Positions 31,227 through 39,737 of a stretch of 64,000 nucleotides of DNA are shown piece by piece; the first letter of the stretch is position 1, and every line of letters begins with the position of its first letter. A program made the position numbers and the translations under genes. The notes below the pieces were generated by a model, which saw nothing but the letters and a program-made list of their open reading frames with translations, did not search any database and was not told the DNA's origin. Origin of the DNA: Stentor roeselii (lineage: Eukaryota; Ciliophora; Heterotrichea; Heterotrichida; Stentoridae); contig RSEH01000032.1 in the NCBI GenBank assembly GCA_006503475.1, positions 62,001 through 126,000 on the forward strand, read 5' to 3'.

Positions 31227-32408
31227 ATGTACGACTACCATTACGGCACCTCAACCAAGAAATTTCGTCAAGAAATCGACTCAATGAAGCCGAAGCAAGA
31301 GCAGGTGAAGTCGAGTCAGTTGAAAATGATATCAGATATTATGAAGTATCTTCATGGATTGGATGTGATTTCTCTGAGTCTTGTGAATAAGACGTGGTAT
31401 TCCGCAAGTTGGAGTAGTTCTTTATGGGAAGATCTGTCCTACTCAATCGGTCGATCAGATCGAATCCAAGTCCTAATGGAGTTATCAGAGTCAAAACTCC
31501 GAACCTACGAGCGTCGTCTAAAGAAAAACGACCTTTCCGAGTTATTCCCAAACGAAGAAATCCGTGAAACTCTTCAATGGAAATTCGTATACGGTCAGTT
31601 ACTTTACAACACCTGCTGCGAATGTGGACAACACGAGAACAAATTACGTTTCCTTCCAATTCTCCAGCGATCCATGTGTTTCTCATGTGCAAAACTTCCG
31701 AAATACGGAATGATTTCTCTCGACAACGTTGAAATCGAACATCACATTTCACGTCGTCAAATAAATGAAAGTCAAATCGAAGGTCTTCGAGTTCCAGACC
31801 CAAACGAGGCAGGTAAACAAATGTTTGTTTATTACATTTTCGATATCCTCAGACTTAAAAAGACCCTCGAAGCTGAATCAAGAGAAGACGGCCTCATTCG
31901 AAACGAGCTTCAAGAGCGAAGAAGGACTGAAATGATTTATGTGATGAAAAAAGAAGGCTTTTTTGATGATTTTATTTATTTGTGCCTTGATACTGAAGGC
32001 AGTCTTGCACATAATTATGTTTTGGGTAAGTCAAAAATGCCTGCAAGTAAAATTGTGAAAAAACTTTACTCGAAGTTTGAAAAGTGGAAAGATGCTGAAC
32101 ATGATGATGATCCTTTACCTGAACCTGAAGCGATTTTACCTTTGAAAAGGCCGAAAGTTGTTTTGAGTAATGAGGAGAAGAGTAAGAGGAAGCAGGAACT
32201 GGTTGAAAGACTTTTGGTTATGGGAGTCTCTACTGATGATATTGGACTTGAAGACCCCGATAGTGTTGCAAATGCTTTTATTGATGGAAGGACTAAAGAG
32301 GACCTGGGACCTGTCGCTGGAGCTATTTGGAGAGAACATCGACCTGTTTTTAATGGAATCTCTTTTAGACATCTTTATGAGGAAAGAATGTCACAAATCA
32401 GGGACTAG
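31227..32408 (+). CDS. F-box-like protein with CxxC zinc motif
   Basis: Residues about 33-75 look like an F-box (LKMISDIMKYLHGLDVISL, then LVNKTWY and LWEDL), the SKP1-binding motif of SCF ubiquitin ligases. Residues about 131-153 hold two CxxC-type pairs (CCECG and CFSC) that could bind zinc. The C-terminal half is helical and charged. The frame is intact over 393 residues. Its stop is 33 bp from that of the convergent LZTR1-like gene. Recruitment of a substrate to an SCF complex is inferred. Confidence 0.7.
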   Translation: MYDYHYGTSTKKFRQEIDSMKPKQEQVKSSQLKMISDIMKYLHGLDVISLSLVNKTWYSASWSSSLWEDLSYSIGRSDRIQVLMELSESKLRTYERRLKKNDLSELFPNEEIRETLQWKFVYGQLLYNTCCECGQHENKLRFLPILQRSMCFSCAKLPKYGMISLDNVEIEHHISRRQINESQIEGLRVPDPNEAGKQMFVYYIFDILRLKKTLEAESREDGLIRNELQERRRTEMIYVMKKEGFFDDFIYLCLDTEGSLAHNYVLGKSKMPASKIVKKLYSKFEKWKDAEHDDDPLPEPEAILPLKRPKVVLSNEEKSKRKQELVERLLVMGVSTDDIGLEDPDSVANAFIDGRTKEDLGPVAGAIWREHRPVFNGISFRHLYEERMSQIRD

Positions 32409-32441
32409 GTTAATTAGTTTTACATTAGTACTTAAAATACA

Positions 32442-34826
32442 TTAAAACTTTATCAGCGGAAGCATCAGAGGCTTGTTGTTGTCTTCGAGAACGTTCGAAA
32501 AGTTTAGACCTGCCACGAATAAACCGCTTTTTCGGTTGTAGTTCACTAATGAACTCATCCTGCTTTTGCCCCTTCTACTACTTCCAAAACCCTTAATAAA
32601 AAATTCAGGTTTTTCAATCTGATCCTTCGCAACATGAGTTAAACTTTTATAACTTCTCGGTTTTCTTCTGATATACTTTTCCGTATCTTTCCTTTCAGTC
32701 ATCTGCAGACTTCCTCCAGCTTTACACCCTCGAATCTTGAGTGGGACTCTAGGTTTTAACTTAAGAAGATGCTGATGATAAACGACTGATTCATTTTGAG
32801 AACTTGCTCCATAGTCCACTGAGTTTAAAGTGCTATAACTTTTAACTACTACCTTTTGAGAGACTTTCAATGATTGAAACAACTGCCCTGAGACCATGAC
32901 AGGATCTGAACAAATGACTTGAGAATCTTCAGGTTTTTCAAATTTTACCATGAATAAGTCGCTTGGCATGCTAAGATTTTGCTTTCGCTTTGAATGGCAA
33001 GGGACGTATTTGCTTAGTTCTTCTTGAGCTTCTTCACTTATTGATTGGGATTCTTTTCTGATTGAGGACCTGTCGAATTGACGGAGGATGAAGTTCACGC
33101 AGTAGCTTTTTAGTTGTGAGGTGTTGAATAAACAGGAGATGTCTAACATTTGGAAGGCGTTGCTGCAGTCTATTAGCTTCCAAATTGTGATTTCTGTTAT
33201 CCGCTTTAGACTTTCTAGTTGTAAGAAGTTTGTTGACTTTAGAAGTTCTCGACCTAGGTCCAAACTGAATCCTTTGTCATTGAACAGAGGCGCAAATTTA
33301 TCTGAATACATCCATTCCACAATTATTTCAAACGCTTTTGCATCTAGATCTGGGAAACAACTTGAATTTAATTGAGACTCTTTCATTCCAGAATCAAATA
33401 AAGCTTTAAAATAACCACAGCGAGCATAGAGGACCAGTTTGTGAAGCTTGAAGATAGTTGTTTGAACTTGAACTATGTAGTCACTTAGCTTGGCCTCTTC
33501 GCGCAGATGAGCCAGGTCACTTGCAAGACTTGATTCTGGAAGAATTTCATTTGGGTTATAGATCAACTTGCGGCAGATACTACGAAGCCCCCGAACTTCA
33601 AGTTTTTTACTCAATTCAATCAAGTCCTCAACACAATCCTTCGTAATTTTTTCCTTATTCAAATCACAATAAAGATACTCACAAAACAACTTCAACGCAT
33701 TTTTGCTACATTTTCCAATATTAACCCCTACAATTCCTCCATTATCCTCAATTAAAGGGTTAGCCTTCAATATCTGACTATAAAGCGATTTACATCGAGC
33801 CTTAACAATCAAAGAATGAACAGAGCAGCTTCCAGCAGAACAATAAAGAACAACATCTTTCCAAAAGCTGCTATTTAAAGCAATTCTAAAATCTTCATGA
33901 AGACTAGAAAAAGCTGAAGTTTCCAAGATATGCAATTCATTAGTATCCCTAGAGCCGTTATACCCTCCAAACAAATACAACTGTGAATTAATCACAACCA
34001 TTGTATGAGCATTTCTCGCAGAAGGTGTATGTCCAGAGCACGCTTCAGGTAAGAACCAAGTAAAACTTTCCACATCTAAAGCGACAACATCAGCTAAAAT
34101 AAATTTTCCATTATACCCTGCATAAATAATGATATGTTTGTTAAAAAGTACTGCACTGTGATACCCTCTAACACCTGGAGGATTATTTAAAACTGGACTT
34201 TTCCATTTTAGGTCTTTTTCAGGGTCGATTATGAATAAATTGTTTTTCCAGGACTTTCCGTCGAACCCGCCAAAAATGAATAAAGATTGACCGACGACTG
34301 TCATTGAATGGCCGCAAAGCTCTGGACGGGGACCTTTAGTTTGAATGAAACTCCACTCGAAGGATCTTGTGTCGAGTTTGTGTAAATCACCGGTGGCTAA
34401 ACCGTTCCAACCTCCGTGAATGTAAAGAGTTTCACCTATATTTGCCATTGTTAGACCTTCTTTACTGGATGGTGGATGACCTGATGTTTCAGGAATTTTC
34501 CATCGAAAGTCGATTAGGTCTAAGAAGATTAAGTCTGATAACCAGGATGAACCGTTGTAACCTCCGAATATGAAAAGATGCTTTCCGATTACTACTGATG
34601 CGTGGTATTGACGTGGCTGCGATAAAGGTCCTGAAGTACTTGGCTGACTCCAGACCAGGCTTCTAGTATCAAACTGATGCAGGTCGTTTAGCCATCTCTT
34701 TCCGTCATAACCTCCAAATATAAAGATATAGTTGTTATAAACATTCATCGTATGCCCGCATCTTCCACAAGGCAAATGGAGAAATGAATATCGACATCCG
34801 ATCGCAGGTGGGTGTACCCAAGCCAT
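32442..34826 (-). CDS. LZTR1-like Kelch-BTB-BTB protein
   Basis: The 794-residue protein has six Kelch repeats in residues about 20-310 (FGGYDG, FGGYNG, HGGWNG, FGGFDG, YAGYNG, FGGYNG, each followed by a Trp strand). BTB/POZ 1 with a short BACK-like helix region covers about 318-425, and BTB 2 with a BACK-like region about 440-600. A basic low-complexity tail of about 190 residues follows. This order matches animal LZTR1, a CUL3 adaptor for RAS-family GTPases; the tail is extra. A CUL3-adaptor role here is inference from architecture. Its start is 42 bp from the divergent membrane-protein gene at 34869. Confidence 0.85.
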   Translation of the reverse strand: MAWVHPPAIGCRYSFLHLPCGRCGHTMNVYNNYIFIFGGYDGKRWLNDLHQFDTRSLVWSQPSTSGPLSQPRQYHASVVIGKHLFIFGGYNGSSWLSDLIFLDLIDFRWKIPETSGHPPSSKEGLTMANIGETLYIHGGWNGLATGDLHKLDTRSFEWSFIQTKGPRPELCGHSMTVVGQSLFIFGGFDGKSWKNNLFIIDPEKDLKWKSPVLNNPPGVRGYHSAVLFNKHIIIYAGYNGKFILADVVALDVESFTWFLPEACSGHTPSARNAHTMVVINSQLYLFGGYNGSRDTNELHILETSAFSSLHEDFRIALNSSFWKDVVLYCSAGSCSVHSLIVKARCKSLYSQILKANPLIEDNGGIVGVNIGKCSKNALKLFCEYLYCDLNKEKITKDCVEDLIELSKKLEVRGLRSICRKLIYNPNEILPESSLASDLAHLREEAKLSDYIVQVQTTIFKLHKLVLYARCGYFKALFDSGMKESQLNSSCFPDLDAKAFEIIVEWMYSDKFAPLFNDKGFSLDLGRELLKSTNFLQLESLKRITEITIWKLIDCSNAFQMLDISCLFNTSQLKSYCVNFILRQFDRSSIRKESQSISEEAQEELSKYVPCHSKRKQNLSMPSDLFMVKFEKPEDSQVICSDPVMVSGQLFQSLKVSQKVVVKSYSTLNSVDYGASSQNESVVYHQHLLKLKPRVPLKIRGCKAGGSLQMTERKDTEKYIRRKPRSYKSLTHVAKDQIEKPEFFIKGFGSSRRGKSRMSSLVNYNRKSGLFVAGLNFSNVLEDNNKPLMLPLIKF

Positions 34827-34868
34827 TTTTATCTAAACATCTAAAGAAAATGTTAAAATTTATAAATT
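34827..34868. promoter_or_regulatory. 42-bp bidirectional promoter region
   Basis: Only 42 bases separate the start codons of the leftward LZTR1-like gene and the rightward membrane-protein gene. All are AT-rich, with AATTTATAAATTATG next to the rightward start. Both transcripts must begin within or very near this gap, so 5' leaders are a few bases to about 30 bases long. Confidence 0.6.
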
Positions 34869-35468
34869 ATGGACGTGACAACAGATCTAAAAGAAGGCCT
34901 CCTCACCCGAGGCTTCATTACAGGAGCAGGGGACTGGGAAAATGATGAGTTTTATGATTTTGAGCCTTTAGATAGTGGAACTTATGTCACTTATAGGTTC
35001 GTTCATGAGAAACGAAAGATGGAAAGGATAAAAAATGATAAGTTCCCTGATATGGGAGTTGATGAAAAGGTTTTAGATCATTTGGTTGAAGATGAATTGA
35101 AGAAATATCTGAACTTTCCTTCTTTTTGGCTTAGGTTTTTAGCTACTTTTTTGTTTGTTGCTGCGATTTTGGTTGTCACTGTTGTGTTGGTTATGATTTG
35201 GTCTATGCTTATTTTGGATTTGGTGTTTTTCTCGCTTGCGATTTTTATACTTAAAAGATGTATCATGCTTTTCTGGGTTGTTAGAGTCGCGATTATCAAT
35301 AAAGGGTACTTCACCAACTTACGAAAAGAAATCAAAAAACTGAATAACAAGAACTTTAAAGGCCACTCAGATCTCGAACCCTATTTCAAAGAAACCAACC
35401 TCGAATTCACTTTAAACCTTTCAGAACTTCAACTAAAGGTAAAAAAACTTGAACAGAAGTTTGAATAG
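34869..35468 (+). CDS. Two-TM membrane protein, module A1
   Basis: The 199-residue protein has an acidic N-terminal half, two closely spaced transmembrane helices (about 86-112 and 113-138) and a conserved cytosolic motif after them, VVRVAIINKGYFTNLRKEIKKLN. The gene at 36324 is a clear paralogue (VKIINKANFSNLKREITRLN). It is followed after 10 bp by a second small membrane protein, and the same order repeats once. Family not recognised. Confidence 0.75.
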   Translation: MDVTTDLKEGLLTRGFITGAGDWENDEFYDFEPLDSGTYVTYRFVHEKRKMERIKNDKFPDMGVDEKVLDHLVEDELKKYLNFPSFWLRFLATFLFVAAILVVTVVLVMIWSMLILDLVFFSLAIFILKRCIMLFWVVRVAIINKGYFTNLRKEIKKLNNKNFKGHSDLEPYFKETNLEFTLNLSELQLKVKKLEQKFE

Positions 35469-35478
35469 TTAATTAATT

Positions 35479-36072
35479 ATGAGTGATCAACAAGCCATTT
35501 CCTTTTCCATTCAAAAAACTCTTTCTGAGAAGACTTTACCGCCCTTAGAAGACGTCTCCCGCACTGAAAACTCATTCATCGACAATGAAGTGTCAATTAA
35601 AACTCAAAAACCTGATCTTCAAGTCAAGTGTTCAGAAAAAGGAGATAAAAATTCATTGAAAGAAGAATGGAAAATCATGAAAGTTGCCTTAACTATCAGG
35701 GTGTTAATGTTACTTAAAGTCCTTTTTCAGATTCCTTGCATGGTTTTTTACCCTGTTTATTGTTTTTCACTCTTTCCTGACTTCGTGAGTTATTGTGGAG
35801 CGAGAAATTTAGTCAAGAAGGTCCTGGGCTTTGCTTTAATTTTAACTGGAATTTTATTTGTTTTTAGAAGCTACTTTATGTATTATTTTGTGAGAATTGA
35901 GGAAAAAAATATCAATGCGCAGGTTATTGTTTGTTTGTTTGTTTTTATTCATTGTATGGAAATCACTCAAATTGTATTAATTGGCTTTATTGTGATTCGA
36001 ATCAATGGAAAAAACAAGGTTTGGGTTGAAAAGATTGCAAGTGATTCTAGAAATCGATTTAAATATCTATGA
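35479..36072 (+). CDS. Three-TM membrane protein, module B1
   Basis: The 197-residue protein has a hydrophilic N-terminus of about 65 residues, then three or four hydrophobic segments (about 68-92, 110-132, 143-168) and a basic tail. Its start is 10 bp after the stop of module A1, too close for an independent promoter of normal size. The gene at 37102 has the same length class and topology and sits in the matching position of the second module. It stops at TGA. Confidence 0.7.
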   Translation: MSDQQAISFSIQKTLSEKTLPPLEDVSRTENSFIDNEVSIKTQKPDLQVKCSEKGDKNSLKEEWKIMKVALTIRVLMLLKVLFQIPCMVFYPVYCFSLFPDFVSYCGARNLVKKVLGFALILTGILFVFRSYFMYYFVRIEEKNINAQVIVCLFVFIHCMEITQIVLIGFIVIRINGKNKVWVEKIASDSRNRFKYL

Positions 36073-36323
36073 AAAGAATAATTTTGAATTATTTAATAAA
36101 ATTCAAGAAATTTTAACAACTTTTATTGAATTTCCTAAATTTCCTCATCCAAATCCTTCATTTTCCTAAAAATAAAGATTTCTTTCATTTTCTTAAAAAT
36201 AAAATCAGTTCTCCTTCAAATCTTCCATAATCCTAAAATCAAAAACTACCAGCTTGATTTTCTCACAAATCCAAATTTTTTCCTTTTAAGTTCTGTAGTA
36301 ATAAATCCTTCTTTATATAATAA

Positions 36324-36902
36324 ATGACTTCTAAAGTTGAAGCCAGTTCCAAACTACTTGAATTCAATGAAGAACATCATATCATGGACGATGACCTCGA
36401 CCTTCCTGCCACTGAAGGTCTCGGCTTGCTTTTCAAATACGATGAAAGCCAGAAAAAGTTCATCATGTCAGAAAGATCTTCAATGACTGAAAGCGTTTTA
36501 GGTGGATTTCCTGAATCTGAATTGGAAGAAGACTTGAAAAATATCATCAATAATCCGAAAAATCTCAACTCTCCTTCTTGGGTTAGAGTATTTTTGGTTT
36601 CTTTCTTGATTTTTTCTGTTTTTCTTGTTATTTTAATGTTTTTCGTTGTTTTTTGGGCTATTTCGGTACTTGACCTCGTTTTTTTGGCTCTAAGTGTTTA
36701 TTTAATTAGAGATTTGGCTAAGTTCTGCTGGATCATGAGGGTGAAAATTATAAACAAGGCAAATTTTTCGAATTTGAAGAGAGAAATCACGAGGTTGAAT
36801 CAAAAATACTCACTTTATCAACTTGAGTGGACTTTGAATGAGAATGGTGAATGGATACAGCTTTGCAAGTTGAATACTTACATAAACTTACTAATTAAAT
36901 AA
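36324..36902 (+). CDS. Two-TM membrane protein, module A2
   Basis: The 192-residue paralogue of the gene at 34869 matches it from the transmembrane pair (SPSWVRVFLVSFLIF against FPSFWLRFLATFLFV) through INKANFSNLKREI. The N-terminal acidic part has diverged but keeps its character. The start follows ATATAATAAATG. Confidence 0.75.
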   Translation: MTSKVEASSKLLEFNEEHHIMDDDLDLPATEGLGLLFKYDESQKKFIMSERSSMTESVLGGFPESELEEDLKNIINNPKNLNSPSWVRVFLVSFLIFSVFLVILMFFVVFWAISVLDLVFLALSVYLIRDLAKFCWIMRVKIINKANFSNLKREITRLNQKYSLYQLEWTLNENGEWIQLCKLNTYINLLIK

Positions 36903-37101
36903 CCTCACAATATAATAAACATCGACGATTTTCTAAAAGCCACTCGCAGAAGTTCAAATATTCTCAGTTATTAAGTAATATGAACTATTTTCCTAATTCT
37001 TTAAATCCCCTATTCATAATTTCCTTCAAAAAATTATTATCTATTTTGAATAAAAATTTCAATATTTTCACAAAACATTCTCCCAAGAATAATTTAATCT
37101 A

Positions 37102-37626
37102 ATGGCAGAAACCATTCAAGTCACAACCGAAAAACAACCCATAATCTACATTGAAACTGAAATCGAATCACCAACATCAAGAAAGCCAAGACCAAGTCCA
37201 TTAATAATCCCTTCAAAGCATCAAGAACTCCTCAACCTTTCTTCACAACTAAAAAAACCCAGTCGAAAACTCTTGATAATGATAATCATCCGTTCTTTTT
37301 TCACCTTAACATTTTCCAAAATTATTTCAATTCCTTTCTTCTGGTTATTTCCAATAATTCCAGGAGAAATACTCGGTCTTTTATCAGCAAAATATTTAAA
37401 TTACCTGCTGTGCATAGGTTATTGCTTTAGCCTAATTTTTACTATAATGCTAAAAGTAGGAGGAATATTTTATTCAGTGATTCTTTTGACATCATCACCA
37501 CCTGAAGACTTTTCTTTACTTTTTCTCCTTTTTTTAACTTTTTCTATCCTTTTAGATTTATTTCAAATCTACCTAAACCTACTTTTTTCTAAAGAAATTC
37601 AAAAAACAAATCAAGGTTTTTTTTAA
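37102..37626 (+). CDS. Multi-TM membrane protein, module B2
   Basis: The 174-residue protein has a hydrophilic N-terminus with Pro/Arg/Lys, then hydrophobic segments at about 54-78, 88-120 and 132-160. Sequence similarity to the gene at 35479 is weak by eye, but length, topology and position after an A-type gene agree. It is probably a fast-evolving duplicate. Confidence 0.65.
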   Translation: MAETIQVTTEKQPIIYIETEIESPTSRKPRPSPLIIPSKHQELLNLSSQLKKPSRKLLIMIIIRSFFTLTFSKIISIPFFWLFPIIPGEILGLLSAKYLNYLLCIGYCFSLIFTIMLKVGGIFYSVILLTSSPPEDFSLLFLLFLTFSILLDLFQIYLNLLFSKEIQKTNQGFF

Positions 37627-37704
37627 CTCAATCATAAACTATTCAACATTAATTAATCCTCCGAGGTCCCTCCAAGCATAAAAAACCTTTGGCACAAGTT
37701 TAAG

Positions 37705-38349
37705 CTAAATAAAAAATACCTTCAAAAAGTCCTCAACAACCTCATCATACTTGCTATTTAAAAAAACAGCTTCAAAAGCCTTTCTTTTCAACTTCCTCTG
37801 ATAAAAGTCTTCAAAAAGCTGAGAAAGTTCAAAGCTAGAACAATAATAACTCATCATCCCATTCAACCCTTTTTCTAAAGTTTTTCTCCTCCAGTGGGCC
37901 TCAGCCTTGGCTGAGGCTTGAAAATCAGGAATTTCTTGCAAGACTTGTAAAATTTCTTTATTTTTAGAACAGTTGAAGTGAATTTTAAGTCCTTCCAGGA
38001 CTTTAAAAAGGGTTTTTATCTTAACGAATTGTGAAAGCTTTTCTTTTTGATGAATAAAAAGTGACTTTAACACCTCAAATGTTGGTCTTAGTTTAGAAAA
38101 AGCTGTAATTCTTCGAATTTTCTCGAAACCGTCGACGAGGTTGACTGATGTTTGTCTTAGTACCTCGAGGTAAGCGATTTGACTTAAGGATTTCGTGTGA
38201 TTCATCTTTTTTGGAAGACTTACGAGCTTTGAACGGATCATTGGTTTTTTTGTCACTGGGGAATTTCGAGGGAGTCGGGATTTTTCAGGAGTTTTTATTG
38301 GACTTGTTGAACCTTTTTTCACTTCTTTTGCAGTTCTTGAGGCATTCAT
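37705..38349 (-). CDS. Basic helical protein, possibly Sfi1-like
   Basis: The 214-residue protein has a basic Ser/Pro/Lys N-terminus (1-50) and then helical sequence with repeated bulky residues, for example AHWRRKTLEKGL and FYQRKLKRKAFEAVF. These resemble the centrin-binding repeats of Sfi1-type proteins, but the repeats are few and imperfect. If so it would bind centrin at basal bodies or contractile fibres; that is speculative. Confidence 0.55.
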   Translation of the reverse strand: MNASRTAKEVKKGSTSPIKTPEKSRLPRNSPVTKKPMIRSKLVSLPKKMNHTKSLSQIAYLEVLRQTSVNLVDGFEKIRRITAFSKLRPTFEVLKSLFIHQKEKLSQFVKIKTLFKVLEGLKIHFNCSKNKEILQVLQEIPDFQASAKAEAHWRRKTLEKGLNGMMSYYCSSFELSQLFEDFYQRKLKRKAFEAVFLNSKYDEVVEDFLKVFFI

Positions 38350-38732
38350 TTTAATTATGTTAGGATTGGGTAAGGGATGAATTTTTTATGGGAGAAGGAA
38401 GGGTTTGAAGGAAGGTTTTTAGAGGGTTTAGGATTTTTTAGGGTTTTAGGATTTTTTAGGGTTTTATGGGAGGAAAATAGTATTGTTTGATGTTTATGGA
38501 TAGTTGATATTCAAATTTTTATTAAGAGGAAGAATTGTTTGGATTATTTGATTAGAAGTTGAAGATATTGAAAAAGTATTAAAACAAGAATACCTGGTTT
38601 AATGAATAATGAATTGAAAAATTTATTTAGAAGAAATAAAAACACATCAAAAGAAAAATCTTAAAAACTTAACAATAACCCAAATCTTCTAAAATAAAAC
38701 AATTCTATAATCCTTTCCATAAATCGCCAAAA
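38350..38732. other. Divergent intergenic region with TTTTAGGG-like stretch
   Basis: The part nearest the leftward gene (about 38400-38470) is G/T-rich, with several TTTTAGG or TTTTAGGG strings on the plus strand. The half nearest the rightward gene turns A/C-rich. No coding frame. Confidence 0.55.
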
Positions 38733-39566
38733 ATGTCCTTGAACCCAGTAGAACCATTCTCAAAACTACTAAAAAGCCTATCCGAAAACTTCAGCTTCGA
38801 AAAGCTTTCAAACTCACGACAATCCCATCTCTACTTTTCCCTTCTCACCTCATTAGACTCAATGAAGAGCCTTCTTCCATCAAGTGACTTTCTCGAGATT
38901 CTAAAATCCAAGTCAAAATGCAATTTCTGCTTAGAAAACGGAATCGAAATATTCAGCGAGTGCAGTCACGGGTTCTGCACAGACTGTCTTGAAAGTAACC
39001 AAGATTCATTAACCTGCCCAATATGCGAAAATTACTTGATTCCAACGAAAAGTCTTCAAAATTTCACCCAATGTGTCTCATGCGACTCTTACCTTCGCAA
39101 GGAAATGTTTTACAGTGATAGTCTTTGTCATCCTCACTGTAAACTTTGCATTAGTCTCAATCTTTCTTCAGGAAATCTCAAATGCGTTGTTTGTGTTAAA
39201 ACATTGAAATTGAACCCTGAGACTTATTATCAATGTTTTGGATGTGGAAAAAAACTTGGATTTTTTAACTCGAATTATCTTTGCAGGGTTCATTCTTTTT
39301 GTATTCAGTGCTTTTGTGAAGGTATTCAGGAGAAAAAATGTATCAAGTGCTGTAGGAATCTTGAATGTCGTGTTGAAAATGAAGCTAAAGCTATCGCTAA
39401 TCCAAGTTGTAAAAAGTGTAAAACAAGTAAACATGCAAGTTTATTCATTGTTAAAAGCTGTTGTAATGATAAATATTGTATCGCTTGTCAACTTAGCTTT
39501 GGAGAAGGGAAATGCCTTGGTTGTCAGAAGAGGTTGGATAAAAGCAACTTTTCTAATTTTAGATGA
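38733..39566 (+). CDS. RING finger plus Cys-rich repeats protein
   Basis: The 277-residue protein has a helical N-terminus. A RING-like domain covers residues about 63-100 (CNFC, CSHGFC, DC, CPIC). Three or more further Cys-rich segments to the C-terminus have paired CxxC motifs (CVSC, CKLC, CVVC, CFGC, CIQC, CIKC, CKKC, CLGC). The pattern suggests several zinc-binding modules in series. A ubiquitin-ligase role is suggested by the RING only. It ends at TGA just before a G/T-rich repeat tract. Confidence 0.75.
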   Translation: MSLNPVEPFSKLLKSLSENFSFEKLSNSRQSHLYFSLLTSLDSMKSLLPSSDFLEILKSKSKCNFCLENGIEIFSECSHGFCTDCLESNQDSLTCPICENYLIPTKSLQNFTQCVSCDSYLRKEMFYSDSLCHPHCKLCISLNLSSGNLKCVVCVKTLKLNPETYYQCFGCGKKLGFFNSNYLCRVHSFCIQCFCEGIQEKKCIKCCRNLECRVENEAKAIANPSCKKCKTSKHASLFIVKSCCNDKYCIACQLSFGEGKCLGCQKRLDKSNFSNFR

Positions 39567-39735
39567 AATTTTTAGGATTTTTTAGGATTTTTTAGGGTTT
39601 TTTAGAAATTTTTAGAGTTTTAGGGTTTTGAGGGTTTTTTAGGGTTTTTAGGGTTTTTTAGGGGTTTTAGGGTTTTTTAGAATTTTTTTAGGGTTTTTTA
39701 GGATTTTTTTAGGGTTTTTTAGGATTTTAGAGATG
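39567..39735 (+). repeat. Degenerate TTTTTTAGGG tract between convergent genes
   Basis: About 170 bp consist almost only of T, G and A in irregular repeats of TTTTTTAGG, TTTTTAGGG and TTTTAGGG, filling the whole gap between the stop codons of two convergent genes. It resembles telomere-type repeats (TTTTAGGG in green algae, TGTTAGGG reported for Stentor) but is irregular and internal. It may be a transcription-end or G-rich structural element. Confidence 0.8.
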
Positions 39736-39737
39736 GT

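Noticed and set aside
39567-39735. True telomere or chromosome end
   Set aside because: Units are irregular and ordinary genes continue on both sides without a break.
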